A stretch of 64,000 nucleotides of DNA, from positions 62,001 through 126,000 of the forward strand of contig CAWGNN010000006.1 in NCBI GenBank assembly GCA_963824105.1. The letters are read 5' to 3'. Made by a program: the position numbers and the translations under genes. Below, piece after piece: positions 1 to 7,119 of this stretch. The notes beneath the pieces were generated by a model. The model had not been told where the DNA came from and made no database searches. It was given only the letters and a program-made list of their open reading frames with translations. Source of the DNA: CAWDVB01 sp963824105. Its GTDB lineage: Bacteria; Actinomycetota; Actinomycetes; Propionibacteriales; Nocardioidaceae. Each line of letters opens with the position of its first letter. Position 1 is the first letter of the stretch.

Positions 1-196
1 CGGGAAGGATCAGGTCGACGCCGGGATGGTTCTCCTCGGGAAACAGCACCCCGCAGTCCACGACCAGCAGGCGTCCGCCGTACTCGAAGACAGTCATGTT
101 GCGGCCGACCTCGCCGAGACCCCCGAGCGGGATGATGCGCATCCCTCCGTCGGCGAGTGGTCCCGGGGCCGTCAGCTCGGGATGCGGATGACTCAT
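1..196 (-). CDS. rnj: Ribonuclease J, N-terminal fragment (runs off the window)
   Basis: Only the first 65 codons are present; the gene continues beyond position 1. The reverse-strand translation begins MSHPHPELTAPG and contains MRIIPLGGLGEVGRNMTVFE followed by LLVVDCGVLFPEE, the typical start of the metallo-beta-lactamase domain of RNase J. The zinc-binding HxHxDH motif lies outside the window. RNase J is an exo/endoribonuclease in RNA maturation and decay. The ATG (194-196) overlaps the dapA stop codon in an ATGA arrangement (193-196), so it is probably translationally coupled to dapA. A dapA-rnj order is common in actinobacteria. Confidence 0.9.
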   Translation of the reverse strand, partial: MSHPHPELTAPGPLADGGMRIIPLGGLGEVGRNMTVFEYGGRLLVVDCGVLFPEENHPGVDLILP

Positions 197-1089
197 ACGG
201 AGAGAACCCCCAGATCGTGCAGAACGTCGCGGATCTCGTCGACGAGCTCGTCGGATGCCGGCACCAGTGGGAGTCGCACCGTGCGCTCCTCGATGACCCC
301 CATCAGCTGCATCGCTGCCTTGGCCGTCATGGCGCCCTGGGCGCGGTGCATGATCACGTCGATGACCGGTATGAGGCGCTCGTAGAGACGGCGGGCTTCG
401 GCCATGTCACCGCGGTCGACGGCGGCCACCATGGCCGCGTTGTGCTCGCCGGTGACGTGGCCCACGACCGACACGACGCCTGCAGCGCCGTGAGCGAGCC
501 ACGCCAGATTGAGCACGTCGTCGCCGGAGTACAGAGCCAGACCGGTCCGCTGAGCGATGGACACGCCTCGGAAGATGTCGCCCACGGCATCCTTGATCGC
601 GACGAACTTCGCGTCCTCGGCGAGCCGGGCGTAGGTGTCAGGCGCGATGGCGATGCTGGAGCGGCCCGGGATGTCGTAGAGCATCACCGGGAGGTCGGTG
701 GTCGCGGCCACCGCCCGGAAGTGCGCGAGCAGACCCTCCTGGGTCGGCTTGCTGTAGTACGGCGTGACGATCAGCAACCCGTCGGCGCCCGCCTTGGCTG
801 CCTGCTCGGCCAGCTCGAGGGAGTGGGCGGTGTTGTTGGTGCCGACGCCCGCGACCACGGTGGCCCGGTCACCGACCGCGTCGATCACCGCACGGAGGAT
901 CTCGCCGTCCTCGCTGGTCGAGGTGGTCGGAGACTCGCCGGTGGTACCGGACACGACCAGGCCGTCGTTGCCGTGGTCGACGAGGTGACTCGCGATCCGG
1001 GCGCACCCGTCCAGGTCGATCGAGCCGTCGGCGTGGAAGGCGGTGACCATGGCGGTCAGCACGCGTCCGAACGGCGCGGTTGCTGTCAT
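193..1089 (-). CDS. dapA: 4-hydroxy-tetrahydrodipicolinate synthase
   Basis: Condenses pyruvate with aspartate semialdehyde, the first committed step of lysine and diaminopimelate synthesis in the cytoplasm. The protein is 298 aa, normal for the family, and forms a TIM barrel. Visible landmarks are GTTGE near residues 48-52, Tyr138 in VMLYDIPGR, and the Schiff-base lysine at about residue 166 in VAIKDAVGD. The ATG is chosen because a TAGCCT -10-like hexamer sits exactly 6 nt upstream with no Shine-Dalgarno, so the mRNA is probably leaderless. It is followed by rnj with an ATGA overlap. dapB, acting on its product, is about 4 kb away on the same strand. Confidence 0.96.
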   Translation of the reverse strand: MTATAPFGRVLTAMVTAFHADGSIDLDGCARIASHLVDHGNDGLVVSGTTGESPTTSTSEDGEILRAVIDAVGDRATVVAGVGTNNTAHSLELAEQAAKAGADGLLIVTPYYSKPTQEGLLAHFRAVAATTDLPVMLYDIPGRSSIAIAPDTYARLAEDAKFVAIKDAVGDIFRGVSIAQRTGLALYSGDDVLNLAWLAHGAAGVVSVVGHVTGEHNAAMVAAVDRGDMAEARRLYERLIPVIDVIMHRAQGAMTAKAAMQLMGVIEERTVRLPLVPASDELVDEIRDVLHDLGVLSV

Positions 1090-1095
1090 GGCCCC

Positions 1096-1101
1096 AGGCT
1101 A
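1096..1101 (-). promoter_or_regulatory. -10 box for dapA (leaderless start)
   Basis: Reading the reverse strand, TAGCCT is followed by GGGGCC and then the dapA ATG. The 6-nt gap places the expected transcription start on the A of ATG. No clear -35 is visible. Inference from the pattern shared by several genes in this window. Confidence 0.5.
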
Positions 1102-1126
1102 TCGGGCCCCGGGACCGGCCCGCCCC

Positions 1127-1603
1127 TCAGCGCCGTTCCCACCACACGAAGTCGAATCCGTCGTGCGGCTCACGGCGCACCTCGGTCCACTCCTCGCGGT
1201 CGAAATCCGGGTAATGAGTGTCCCCCTCGGGGCTCTGGTGCACCTCGGTGATGATCTGCCCATCGGCCAGCGGCATCGCCTCGCGGTAGATCTCGCCGCC
1301 GCCGATCACCATTACGTCGGTCGCGATTCCCCGGCCGAGTGTCACCGCCTCCTCCAGAGAGTGGGTGACGAAGACGTGCTCATGGGCCCAGTCCTCCCGC
1401 CGCGTCACCACGATGTTGGTGCGGTAGGGCAAGGGGTGGCCGATCGACTCGAAGGTCTTGCGCCCCATGACAACGGTCTTGTCCTTGGTGACCGCGCGGA
1501 AGTGGCGCAGATCCTCGGGGAGGCGCCAAGGAATCTCGTCACCCAGACCGATGACACCGTTGTCGGCGACCGCCGCAACGAGGATGACTCGCACGTCGCT
1601 CAT
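1127..1603 (-). CDS. dfrA: Dihydrofolate reductase
   Basis: Reduces dihydrofolate to tetrahydrofolate with NADPH, regenerating the cofactor oxidised by thymidylate synthase. The 158-aa protein has the expected N-terminal strand VILVAAVADNGVIG, then EIPWRLPEDLRHF with the Trp and acidic substrate residue, and VVMGRKTFESIG for NADPH binding. VMVIGGGEIY near residue 98 is the second nucleotide-binding glycine motif. It lies directly behind thyA, whose stop overlaps this start (ATGA at 1600-1603), giving a thyA-dfrA operon. Length and motifs are complete. Confidence 0.96.
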   Translation of the reverse strand: MSDVRVILVAAVADNGVIGLGDEIPWRLPEDLRHFRAVTKDKTVVMGRKTFESIGHPLPYRTNIVVTRREDWAHEHVFVTHSLEEAVTLGRGIATDVMVIGGGEIYREAMPLADGQIITEVHQSPEGDTHYPDFDREEWTEVRREPHDGFDFVWWERR

Positions 1604-2394
1604 ACTGCGATGGGTGCCTTGATGACCGGATGCGGGTCGTAGCCGACGACCTCGATGTCCTCCAGCTCGAACGCGTCGATCTCGGTGACGTCCGGATTGA
1701 GCCGGAGTGTCGGCAGGGGACGCGGCTCGCGGGTGAGCTGCAGCCGGGCCTGCTCCAGGTGATTGGAGTACAGATGGGCATCGCCCAGGGTGTGCACGAA
1801 GTCACCCACCTGTAGATCCACCACCTGGGCGACCATGTGGGTGAGGAGCGCGTACGACGCGATGTTGAAGGGAACGCCCAAGAAGACGTCGGCCGAGCGC
1901 TGGTAGAGCTGGCAGCTGAGCCTGCCGTCGGCGACATAGAACTGGAACAGGGCGTGGCAGGGGGCGAGCGCCATCTTGTCGATGTCAGCCGGGTTCCAGG
2001 CGGTGACGATGTGCCGGCGGCTGTCGGGGTCGCGGCGCAGTCCCTCGATCAGCGCGGCGATCTGGTCGATGTGGTGCCCCTCGGGGTCGGGCCAAGAACG
2101 CCACTGGTAGCCGTAGACCGGCCCGAGATCCCCGTTCGCGTCGGCCCACTCGTCCCAGATGCTGACCCCGCGGTCCTGCAGCCACTTCACGTTGGTGTCG
2201 CCGCGGAGGAACCACAGGAGCTCGGCGAACACCGAGCGGGTGTGGACCTTCTTCGTGGTCAGCAGCGGGAAGCCGGCCGAAAGGTCGTAGCGGATCTGGT
2301 GACCGAAGACGCTGAGCGTGCCGGTGCCGGTCCGGTCGGACTTCTCCGAGCCCTCGTCCAGAATGCGGCGAAGGAGGTCCAGGTACGGCTGCAC
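1600..2394 (-). CDS. thyA: Thymidylate synthase (ThyA type)
   Basis: Methylates dUMP to dTMP using methylene-tetrahydrofolate. It is 264 aa, the same length as the short bacterial ThyA class. The catalytic cysteine is at about residue 146 in LAPCHALFQFYV; RTGTGT and FPLLTTKKV near the N-terminus and SADVFLGVPFNIASYALL further on are diagnostic. The GTG at 2392-2394 is preferred because TAGGTT lies 6 nt upstream and no ribosome-binding site is seen. It is translationally coupled to dfrA. ThyA with its partner dfrA suggests that a flavin-dependent ThyX is not needed here. Confidence 0.96.
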   Translation of the reverse strand: MQPYLDLLRRILDEGSEKSDRTGTGTLSVFGHQIRYDLSAGFPLLTTKKVHTRSVFAELLWFLRGDTNVKWLQDRGVSIWDEWADANGDLGPVYGYQWRSWPDPEGHHIDQIAALIEGLRRDPDSRRHIVTAWNPADIDKMALAPCHALFQFYVADGRLSCQLYQRSADVFLGVPFNIASYALLTHMVAQVVDLQVGDFVHTLGDAHLYSNHLEQARLQLTREPRPLPTLRLNPDVTEIDAFELEDIEVVGYDPHPVIKAPIAV

Positions 2395-2400
2395 GGCCTC

Positions 2401-2406
2401 AACCTA
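2401..2406 (-). promoter_or_regulatory. -10 box for thyA (leaderless start)
   Basis: TAGGTT on the reverse strand, then GAGGCC, then the GTG start of thyA. Same 6-nt geometry as at dapA and dapB. Probable leaderless promoter; the -35 is not recognisable. Confidence 0.5.
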
Positions 2407-2441
2407 ACACCGGCCGAGCCGGCGCCCGGGCGCCACGCGCG

Positions 2442-2798
2442 TCACCCTCGGTTGAAGAGACTGGCGATGTTCGTGACCAGGAAGTACAGCCCCACCGAGA
2501 CCCCGAGAAGGGCCGGGAGGAGACCTCGTTCGTTCCCCTCGCGGCGGGCTCGCATGCCTGTCCGGAAGGCGAAGTACGACGGCACCAGTACCACAGCCAT
2601 CGCGGGCACGGAAGCGGCCAGTATCGGCCCGATCGGCACCGCGGTGTCACCTCCGACCTGATAGCCCTGAGCCGCCAGGAGCCACTCACCGATCAGGACC
2701 GCCAAGGCGACGACGAAAGGCAACGAGGCGACCCACAGCCAGGCGTTGCGGAAGGTGTGCGGGTGCGACTCGGCTGAGCCGCGAGCCGGCTTCGACAT
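2442..2798 (-). CDS. Small hypothetical membrane protein with three predicted helices
   Basis: Not recognised as a named family. The 118-aa product has a short polar N-terminus (MSKPARGSAESHPH), then hydrophobic segments at about residues 20-42 (LWVASLPFVVALAVLIGEWLL), 55-75 (PIGPILAASVPAMAVVLVPS) and 92-110 (LLPALLGVSVGLYFLVTNIA), separated by a basic loop FRTGMRARREGNE. Longer upstream extension in the same frame is implausible because it is antisense to the GNAT gene. The ATG at 2796-2798 follows an AAGAAGGTGG purine stretch. It stands alone between thyA and a divergent acetyltransferase. An inner-membrane location is inferred; function unknown. Confidence 0.6.
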   Translation of the reverse strand: MSKPARGSAESHPHTFRNAWLWVASLPFVVALAVLIGEWLLAAQGYQVGGDTAVPIGPILAASVPAMAVVLVPSYFAFRTGMRARREGNERGLLPALLGVSVGLYFLVTNIASLFNRG

Positions 2799-2888
2799 GA
2801 CCACCACCTTCTTCGAACACTCGAATCGTCCGGTGAGAGAACGGGACAGAGCAGGGCACGAGGTCCCACCCTGGAACAGTACGGAAGA

Positions 2889-3458
2889 ATGCCCGTCATG
2901 GCCCCCTCCGACCCCCCCGACCCTTCCAGCCTCTCCGTCCGGACCGGCTGGGGGGCCGACGCCGATGCTGTGGCCGAAGTCCAGGTCACCGCGTGGCGCT
3001 CGGAGTACTCCGGGCTGCTGCCCGACGACCTGCTCTCCGGCCTGGACCCGTCGGACCTCTCCGAGGTGTGGCGCCGGTCGATCAGTCGTCCGGCCGATGC
3101 TCGCAACCGGGTGCTCGTCGCGCTCGACGGAGACCGCGTGCGCGGCTTCACCGTGACCGGGCCGGGCTCTGACCCGGACCTCGACCCGGTGACCGACGGC
3201 GAGATCGGCGAGCTGCTCGTCCACCCGGACCACCTGCGCCAGGGCCACGGCTCGCGGCTGATGAACGCGGCCGTCGACACCCTGCGAGCCGATCGCTTCA
3301 CTCGGGCGGTCATGTGGCTGAGCTCCACCGACGACGCCCGCCGGACGTTCCTCACCGGGTCCGGGTGGGAGGTCGACGGCGCCCACCGTGAGCTCGACCT
3401 GCGCGGTGACGGTGCCGTCCTGGTCAAGCAGGTCCGGCTCCACACCTCACTGGCTTGA
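2889..3458 (+). CDS. GNAT-family N-acetyltransferase
   Basis: A 189-aa predicted acetyl-CoA-dependent acetyltransferase; the substrate cannot be read from sequence. The acetyl-CoA motif A is LLVHPDHLRQGHGSRLM, with the Q/RxxGxG core at about residues 117-122. The C-terminal strand and helix follow in SSTDDARRTFLTGSGWEVDG, a typical GNAT ending. The N-terminal TAWRSEYSGLLPDDLL resembles RimI-like proteins of unknown specificity. A second ATG nine bases downstream (2898) is an equally good start, with GGAAG better spaced for it. It is divergent from the small membrane protein and upstream of azlC. Confidence 0.85.
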   Translation: MPVMAPSDPPDPSSLSVRTGWGADADAVAEVQVTAWRSEYSGLLPDDLLSGLDPSDLSEVWRRSISRPADARNRVLVALDGDRVRGFTVTGPGSDPDLDPVTDGEIGELLVHPDHLRQGHGSRLMNAAVDTLRADRFTRAVMWLSSTDDARRTFLTGSGWEVDGAHRELDLRGDGAVLVKQVRLHTSLA

Positions 3459-3499
3459 CCCCTGCTGGGGTGCGTGGAGCGCCCGCGCCCGGCTCCGGC

Positions 3500-3505
3500 T
3501 AGATT
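3500..3505 (+). promoter_or_regulatory. -10 box for azlC (leaderless start)
   Basis: TAGATT, a TAnnnT hexamer, is followed by CACCCC and then the GTG of azlC. The 6-nt spacing fits a leaderless transcript. No -35 at 16-18 nt is convincing. Confidence 0.45.
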
Positions 3506-3511
3506 CACCCC

Positions 3512-4237
3512 GTGCCGTCCCCTGACCCCGTGCGCCGGGGAATCATCCGTGACGGGCTCGCGGTGGCGGTCGCCACCGGTGCCTACGGCATCTCCTTCGG
3601 TGCGATCTCGGTGACCTCCGGCCTGAACGTCTGGCAGACCTGCGCGCTGTCGCTGCTGGTCTTCTCCGGAGCCTCCCAGTTCGCGCTGGTGGGCGTGATC
3701 GGCGCCGGCGGAGCCCCGATGGCAGGAGCGGCGACCGCGTGGCTGCTCGGGGTGCGCAACACCCTGTACGGGCTGAAGCTGGCTCCTCTCCTGGAGTGGC
3801 GGGGCTGGCTGCGTCCGGCTCTTTCCCACTGGGTCATCGACGAGTCGACAGCGATGTCGATCAACCGCGCCAACCGGTCCGACACCAGACTGGGATTCCT
3901 CGTCACCGGAGGCGGCATCTTCGTGCTGTGGAATCTGGCCACCTTCGCCGGCGCCCTCGCGGGGCAGGCGTTCGGCGACCCCAAGACCTATGGATTCGAC
4001 GCGGCCGTGGCGGCGGCGTTCCTGGCACTGCTGTGGCCGCGACTGGCCAACGGCCGCAACCGCATCGTGGCGCTGCTCGCGGTCGCGGTGGCGCTGGGCA
4101 TGGTGCCCCTCAGCCCCGCCGGGATCCCCGTCCTGGTGGCCGCCTCGGTTGCGATCGTCGCGGGCCTGCTGCCCGGCAAGCCCGACCCGACCGAGATACC
4201 CGGCCAAGAGGATCTTCCGGGGGGCGCCGCAACATGA
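3512..4237 (+). CDS. azlC: AzlC-family branched-chain amino acid exporter, large subunit
   Basis: Membrane subunit of the AzlCD (LIV-E) exporter, known in other bacteria for branched-chain amino acid or azaleucine efflux. The 241-aa protein starts with GIIRDGLAVAVATGAYGISFGAI, the conserved first helix of the family, followed by LVFSGASQFALVGVIGAGG and a GVRNTLYGL motif that are strongly diagnostic. Several further hydrophobic helices fill the protein. It overlaps azlD by ATGA (4234-4237), so the two subunits are co-translated. The substrate is inferred from family only. GTG start; probable leaderless message. Confidence 0.9.
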   Translation: MPSPDPVRRGIIRDGLAVAVATGAYGISFGAISVTSGLNVWQTCALSLLVFSGASQFALVGVIGAGGAPMAGAATAWLLGVRNTLYGLKLAPLLEWRGWLRPALSHWVIDESTAMSINRANRSDTRLGFLVTGGGIFVLWNLATFAGALAGQAFGDPKTYGFDAAVAAAFLALLWPRLANGRNRIVALLAVAVALGMVPLSPAGIPVLVAASVAIVAGLLPGKPDPTEIPGQEDLPGGAAT

Positions 4238-4533
4238 TCTGGATCGCCGTCCTCGCCGCCGCCGTCGGCGTCTATCTGCTCAAGCTGATCGGCATGTCGG
4301 TGCCGCCGTCGGTCCTGCAGCGACCGGTGGTGGCCCGCATCGCCGACCTCCTTCCGGTGGCATTGCTGGCAGCGCTGATCGGCGTTCAGGCATTCAGCTC
4401 GGGTCAGCACCTGGCCCTGGACGCGCGCGCCGCCGGCCTCGCCGCGGCTGCCGTGGCCCTGGTGTTCCGGGCGCCGTTCATCGTGGTGGTCGTCCTCGCC
4501 GCAGCCACCGCCGCTGTCGTCCGCCTCCTCTAA
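4234..4533 (+). CDS. azlD: AzlD-family branched-chain amino acid exporter, small subunit
   Basis: The 99-aa membrane partner of AzlC. It has the family pattern of an N-terminal helix (IWIAVLAAAVGVYLLKLIG), a short loop with VARIADLLPVALLAALIG, and a C-terminal pair of helices ending FRAPFIVVVVLAAATAAVVRLL. It needs AzlC for transport in characterised systems. The ATG lies within the azlC stop region (ATGA). It converges on the next minus-strand gene with about 30 bp between stops and no visible terminator. Confidence 0.88.
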   Translation: MIWIAVLAAAVGVYLLKLIGMSVPPSVLQRPVVARIADLLPVALLAALIGVQAFSSGQHLALDARAAGLAAAAVALVFRAPFIVVVVLAAATAAVVRLL

Positions 4534-4563
4534 CGCCGACCCGTCAAGAGCGGGGCACTGCGG

Positions 4564-4995
4564 TCAGGAGAGGATGATCGCTTTGCGAGCCGCGGCACGG
4601 GCGCGGGATCGGTCGCCCGCGGCGTCGTAGGCGAGAGCCAGGCGGAACCATGCGCGCCAGTCCTCGGGCGACGCCTCGACCTCGGCTCGGTACGACGCGA
4701 ACTCATCCTCGGCGGCGGCGCGGTCGATCCGCCCCGATGGCCGCCGCGGCAGGTCGTCCACCGGGAGCCCACCCTCGGCCGCCAGCCGATCGGCCAGCTT
4801 GGAGCTGGCCTGGCCGAACCGGACCTCCCGAGCGACGAGCACCGCACCGATGACCGCCATCAGCAGCATCCCGACCCCAAGGCCGATCCCGACGGGTGAC
4901 CCGACTCCGACGAGCTGGATCCCCTTTGCCCCGAGCAGGACCAGGTAGAAGGCGAGCACTGCGGCCATCACGACGACCACCAGCTTGCTGCGCAT
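4564..4995 (-). CDS. Hypothetical membrane protein with C-terminal TPR-like segment
   Basis: A 143-aa protein of unknown function. Two hydrophobic helices (about residues 5-25 and 33-55) are followed by a soluble part. The end, DWRAWFRLALAYDAAGDRSRARAAARKAI, reads like a single tetratricopeptide repeat helix pair, suggesting protein binding. Its start overlaps the dapB stop: TGATG, with ATG at 4993-4995; a TTG three bases earlier (4998) is the other option. The tight coupling to dapB implies co-expression. Similar small membrane proteins with a TPR tail are seen beside dapB in actinobacteria, but no role is known to me. Confidence 0.65.
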   Translation of the reverse strand: MRSKLVVVVMAAVLAFYLVLLGAKGIQLVGVGSPVGIGLGVGMLLMAVIGAVLVAREVRFGQASSKLADRLAAEGGLPVDDLPRRPSGRIDRAAAEDEFASYRAEVEASPEDWRAWFRLALAYDAAGDRSRARAAARKAIILS

Positions 4996-5741
4996 CAATC
5001 GAGACCCAGCAGTGGGTCGAGCCCGACGGTCAGCCCGGGACGGGCGGGGACCCCCCGCACCCCGAGGAGCACGCCGGGCATGAAACAGATCCGGTCCAGG
5101 GAGTCGTGCCGGATCGTCAGGGTCTCCCCCGGACCGCCGAGGAGCACCTCCTGGTGGGCGACCAGCCCCCGCAGCCGTACGCCGTGGACACGGATCCCGG
5201 CGACCTCCGCTCCGCGCGCACCGTCGAGCGCGGTCGATGTCGCGTCCGGCATCGGAGCCGAGCCGGCCTCTTGTCGAGCGGCTGCCATCAGCTCCGCGGT
5301 GAGACGGGCGGTCCCCGAGGGAGCGTCGGCCTTCTCCGGGTGATGCATCTCGACGATCTCGACCGACTCGAAGAAGGGCGCGGCCTGGGCGGCGAAACGC
5401 ATCATCAGCACGGCCCCGATGGAGAAGTTCGGCGCGATGAGCACGCCGACTCCAGGGGCAGCCGCGAGCCAGTCCCGGACCTGGCTCAACCGCTCGTCGG
5501 TGAAGCCGGTGGTGCCGACCACGCAGTGGATCGCGTGGGAGATGCAGTACTCGAGGTTGCCCATGACCGCGTCCGGGTGGGTGAAGTCCACCACGACATC
5601 GGCGGCGGTCAGCGCATCGAGCGAGTCGCCCACGTCGACCGCGGCCACGAGCTCCAGATCCTGCTCGGCCGTAACGGCTTCCACGACCTGTCGTCCGACC
5701 TTGCCCTGGGCGCCGAGGACGCCGACCTTCATCGCTGCCAC
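4995..5741 (-). CDS. dapB: 4-hydroxy-tetrahydrodipicolinate reductase
   Basis: Second step after DapA: reduces the dihydrodipicolinate precursor with NAD(P)H towards lysine and cell-wall diaminopimelate. The 248-aa protein begins with the nucleotide-binding GVLGAQGKVG. The catalytic signature EMHHPEKADAPSGTA near residues 127-141 has the paired His and Lys. VVDFTHPDAV and VGTTGF are also typical. The GTG at 5739-5741 is chosen over the ATG three codons later because TAGGTT lies exactly 6 nt upstream. It is followed without gap by a small membrane protein. Confidence 0.95.
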   Translation of the reverse strand: MAAMKVGVLGAQGKVGRQVVEAVTAEQDLELVAAVDVGDSLDALTAADVVVDFTHPDAVMGNLEYCISHAIHCVVGTTGFTDERLSQVRDWLAAAPGVGVLIAPNFSIGAVLMMRFAAQAAPFFESVEIVEMHHPEKADAPSGTARLTAELMAAARQEAGSAPMPDATSTALDGARGAEVAGIRVHGVRLRGLVAHQEVLLGGPGETLTIRHDSLDRICFMPGVLLGVRGVPARPGLTVGLDPLLGLD

Positions 5742-5747
5742 TGCCCC

Positions 5748-5753
5748 AACCTA
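5748..5753 (-). promoter_or_regulatory. -10 box for dapB (leaderless start)
   Basis: TAGGTT on the reverse strand, then GGGGCA and the GTG. The same hexamer and spacing as at thyA. This decides the GTG start over the internal ATG. Confidence 0.5.
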
Positions 5754-5772
5754 GCCTGAACCCGGCCTCTAC

Positions 5773-7113
5773 CTAGTCCGAGACGTACTGCGGCGGGCCG
5801 ACCACGGCGAGCGTCTCCTCGCCGGAGAAGATCTCCTTGGCCAGGGCGTGCACGTCGTCGACCGTCACCGCCTCGATCCGGGCCAGTACCTCGTCGATCC
5901 CCCACAGCTCGCGGTACATCAGCTCGGCCTTGCCGATCCGCGCCATCCGAGCACCCGTGTCCTCCAGCCCCAGCACCAGCCCACCGCGCAGCTGCCCCTG
6001 GGACCGGGCCAGCTCCGCTTCGGAGATCGGCTCCTCGGTGAGACGGACCAGCTCGGCCTTCAAGACATCGAGGACCGCGGCCTCCCGCGCGGGGAGACAG
6101 CCGACCTCGATGGCGAATGCACCGGCGTCTGAGTAGTGCGACGTGAAGGAGTAGACGGCGTAGGCCAGACCACGACGCTCGCGCACCTCCTGGAACAGCC
6201 GCGACGACGTTCCACCGCCGAGAACGGCGTTGAGCACGCCCATCGGGTAGCGACGTGGGTCGTTGCGGTCCACTCCGTCGAAGCCGAGGATGAGGTTGAC
6301 CTGCTCGAAGGGTCGGGTCTCCCGGGCCGACCCGCCGCGGCTGGCCAGGAAGCGGTCCGTCGATCGCGGCGGGGCCGGGCGCGCTTCGGCGTCGTCGAGG
6401 AAGCCGTTGCGGCCGAAGGCACGCTTGGCGGCTCGCACGACCTTGGCGTGGTCGAGGTTCCCGGCGACCGAGAGGACCATGTTCTCCGGGCGGTACCGGG
6501 TCCGGTAGTAGCGGGAGATCTGGGCTCGCGACATCGTCGCAATCGTCTCGGTCGTGCCGGCGATCGGCCTGCCCAGGGAGCGCTCCCCCCACATCTGGGT
6601 GGCCAGGAGGTTGTTCACGACATCGTCGGGGTCATCCTCATGCATGGCGATCTCGTCGAGGATGACCGTGCGCTCGGCCTCGATGTCGGCGCTCGCCAGC
6701 TTCGACGACGTCATCATGTCGCCGAGCACGTCGATCGCCCGAGCCAGATCCTCGCCGAGCACGCGCGCGTGGAAGCAGGTGTACTCCCGCGCCGTGAACG
6801 CGTTGAACTCCCCGCCGACCTCATCGAGAGTCTCCGAGATCTCCATCGCGGTCCGGCTCGCGGTCCCCTTGAACAACACGTGCTCGAGGAAGTGCGAAGC
6901 CCCGGACAGCGACGGAGTCTCGTCACGTGACCCGACCCCGATCCAGACGCCGACGCTCGCGGAGCGAGCGCCGGCCATCTGCTCGGTGATGACCCGGAGC
7001 CCTCCGGGCAGGAGGGTCCGCCGGACCGTGGAGACCACGTTCCCGGCGTCGTCCCGCTCCTTGAGCAGTGTGCGGGTCGATCCTGTCGGCTGGGCCGGCG
7101 TGGAGTCGGTCAC
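5773..7113 (-). CDS. M16-family zinc metallopeptidase
   Basis: A predicted pitrilysin/processing-peptidase-type protease of 446 aa. The inverted zinc motif HxxEH is at residues 74-78 (SHFLEHVLFKGT), and the third-ligand region follows in DEVGGEFNAFTARE. The C-terminal half carries the partner-like M16C fold with GGGTSSRLFQEVRERRGLAY, the R/Y pair of M16 proteins. One full-length protein of this size normally acts as a homodimer. It starts with GTG only 6 bp behind pnp, so the two are co-transcribed, an arrangement widespread in actinobacteria and firmicutes. No signal peptide, so cytoplasmic. Substrate unknown. Confidence 0.92.
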   Translation of the reverse strand: MTDSTPAQPTGSTRTLLKERDDAGNVVSTVRRTLLPGGLRVITEQMAGARSASVGVWIGVGSRDETPSLSGASHFLEHVLFKGTASRTAMEISETLDEVGGEFNAFTAREYTCFHARVLGEDLARAIDVLGDMMTSSKLASADIEAERTVILDEIAMHEDDPDDVVNNLLATQMWGERSLGRPIAGTTETIATMSRAQISRYYRTRYRPENMVLSVAGNLDHAKVVRAAKRAFGRNGFLDDAEARPAPPRSTDRFLASRGGSARETRPFEQVNLILGFDGVDRNDPRRYPMGVLNAVLGGGTSSRLFQEVRERRGLAYAVYSFTSHYSDAGAFAIEVGCLPAREAAVLDVLKAELVRLTEEPISEAELARSQGQLRGGLVLGLEDTGARMARIGKAELMYRELWGIDEVLARIEAVTVDDVHALAKEIFSGEETLAVVGPPQYVSD

Positions 7114-7119
7114 CGACGA

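Noticed and set aside
157..1251. Long plus-strand open frame opposite dapA
   Set aside because: It is an antisense shadow of a high-GC gene; dapA matches its family and the shadow has low-complexity, Arg/Gly-rich content.
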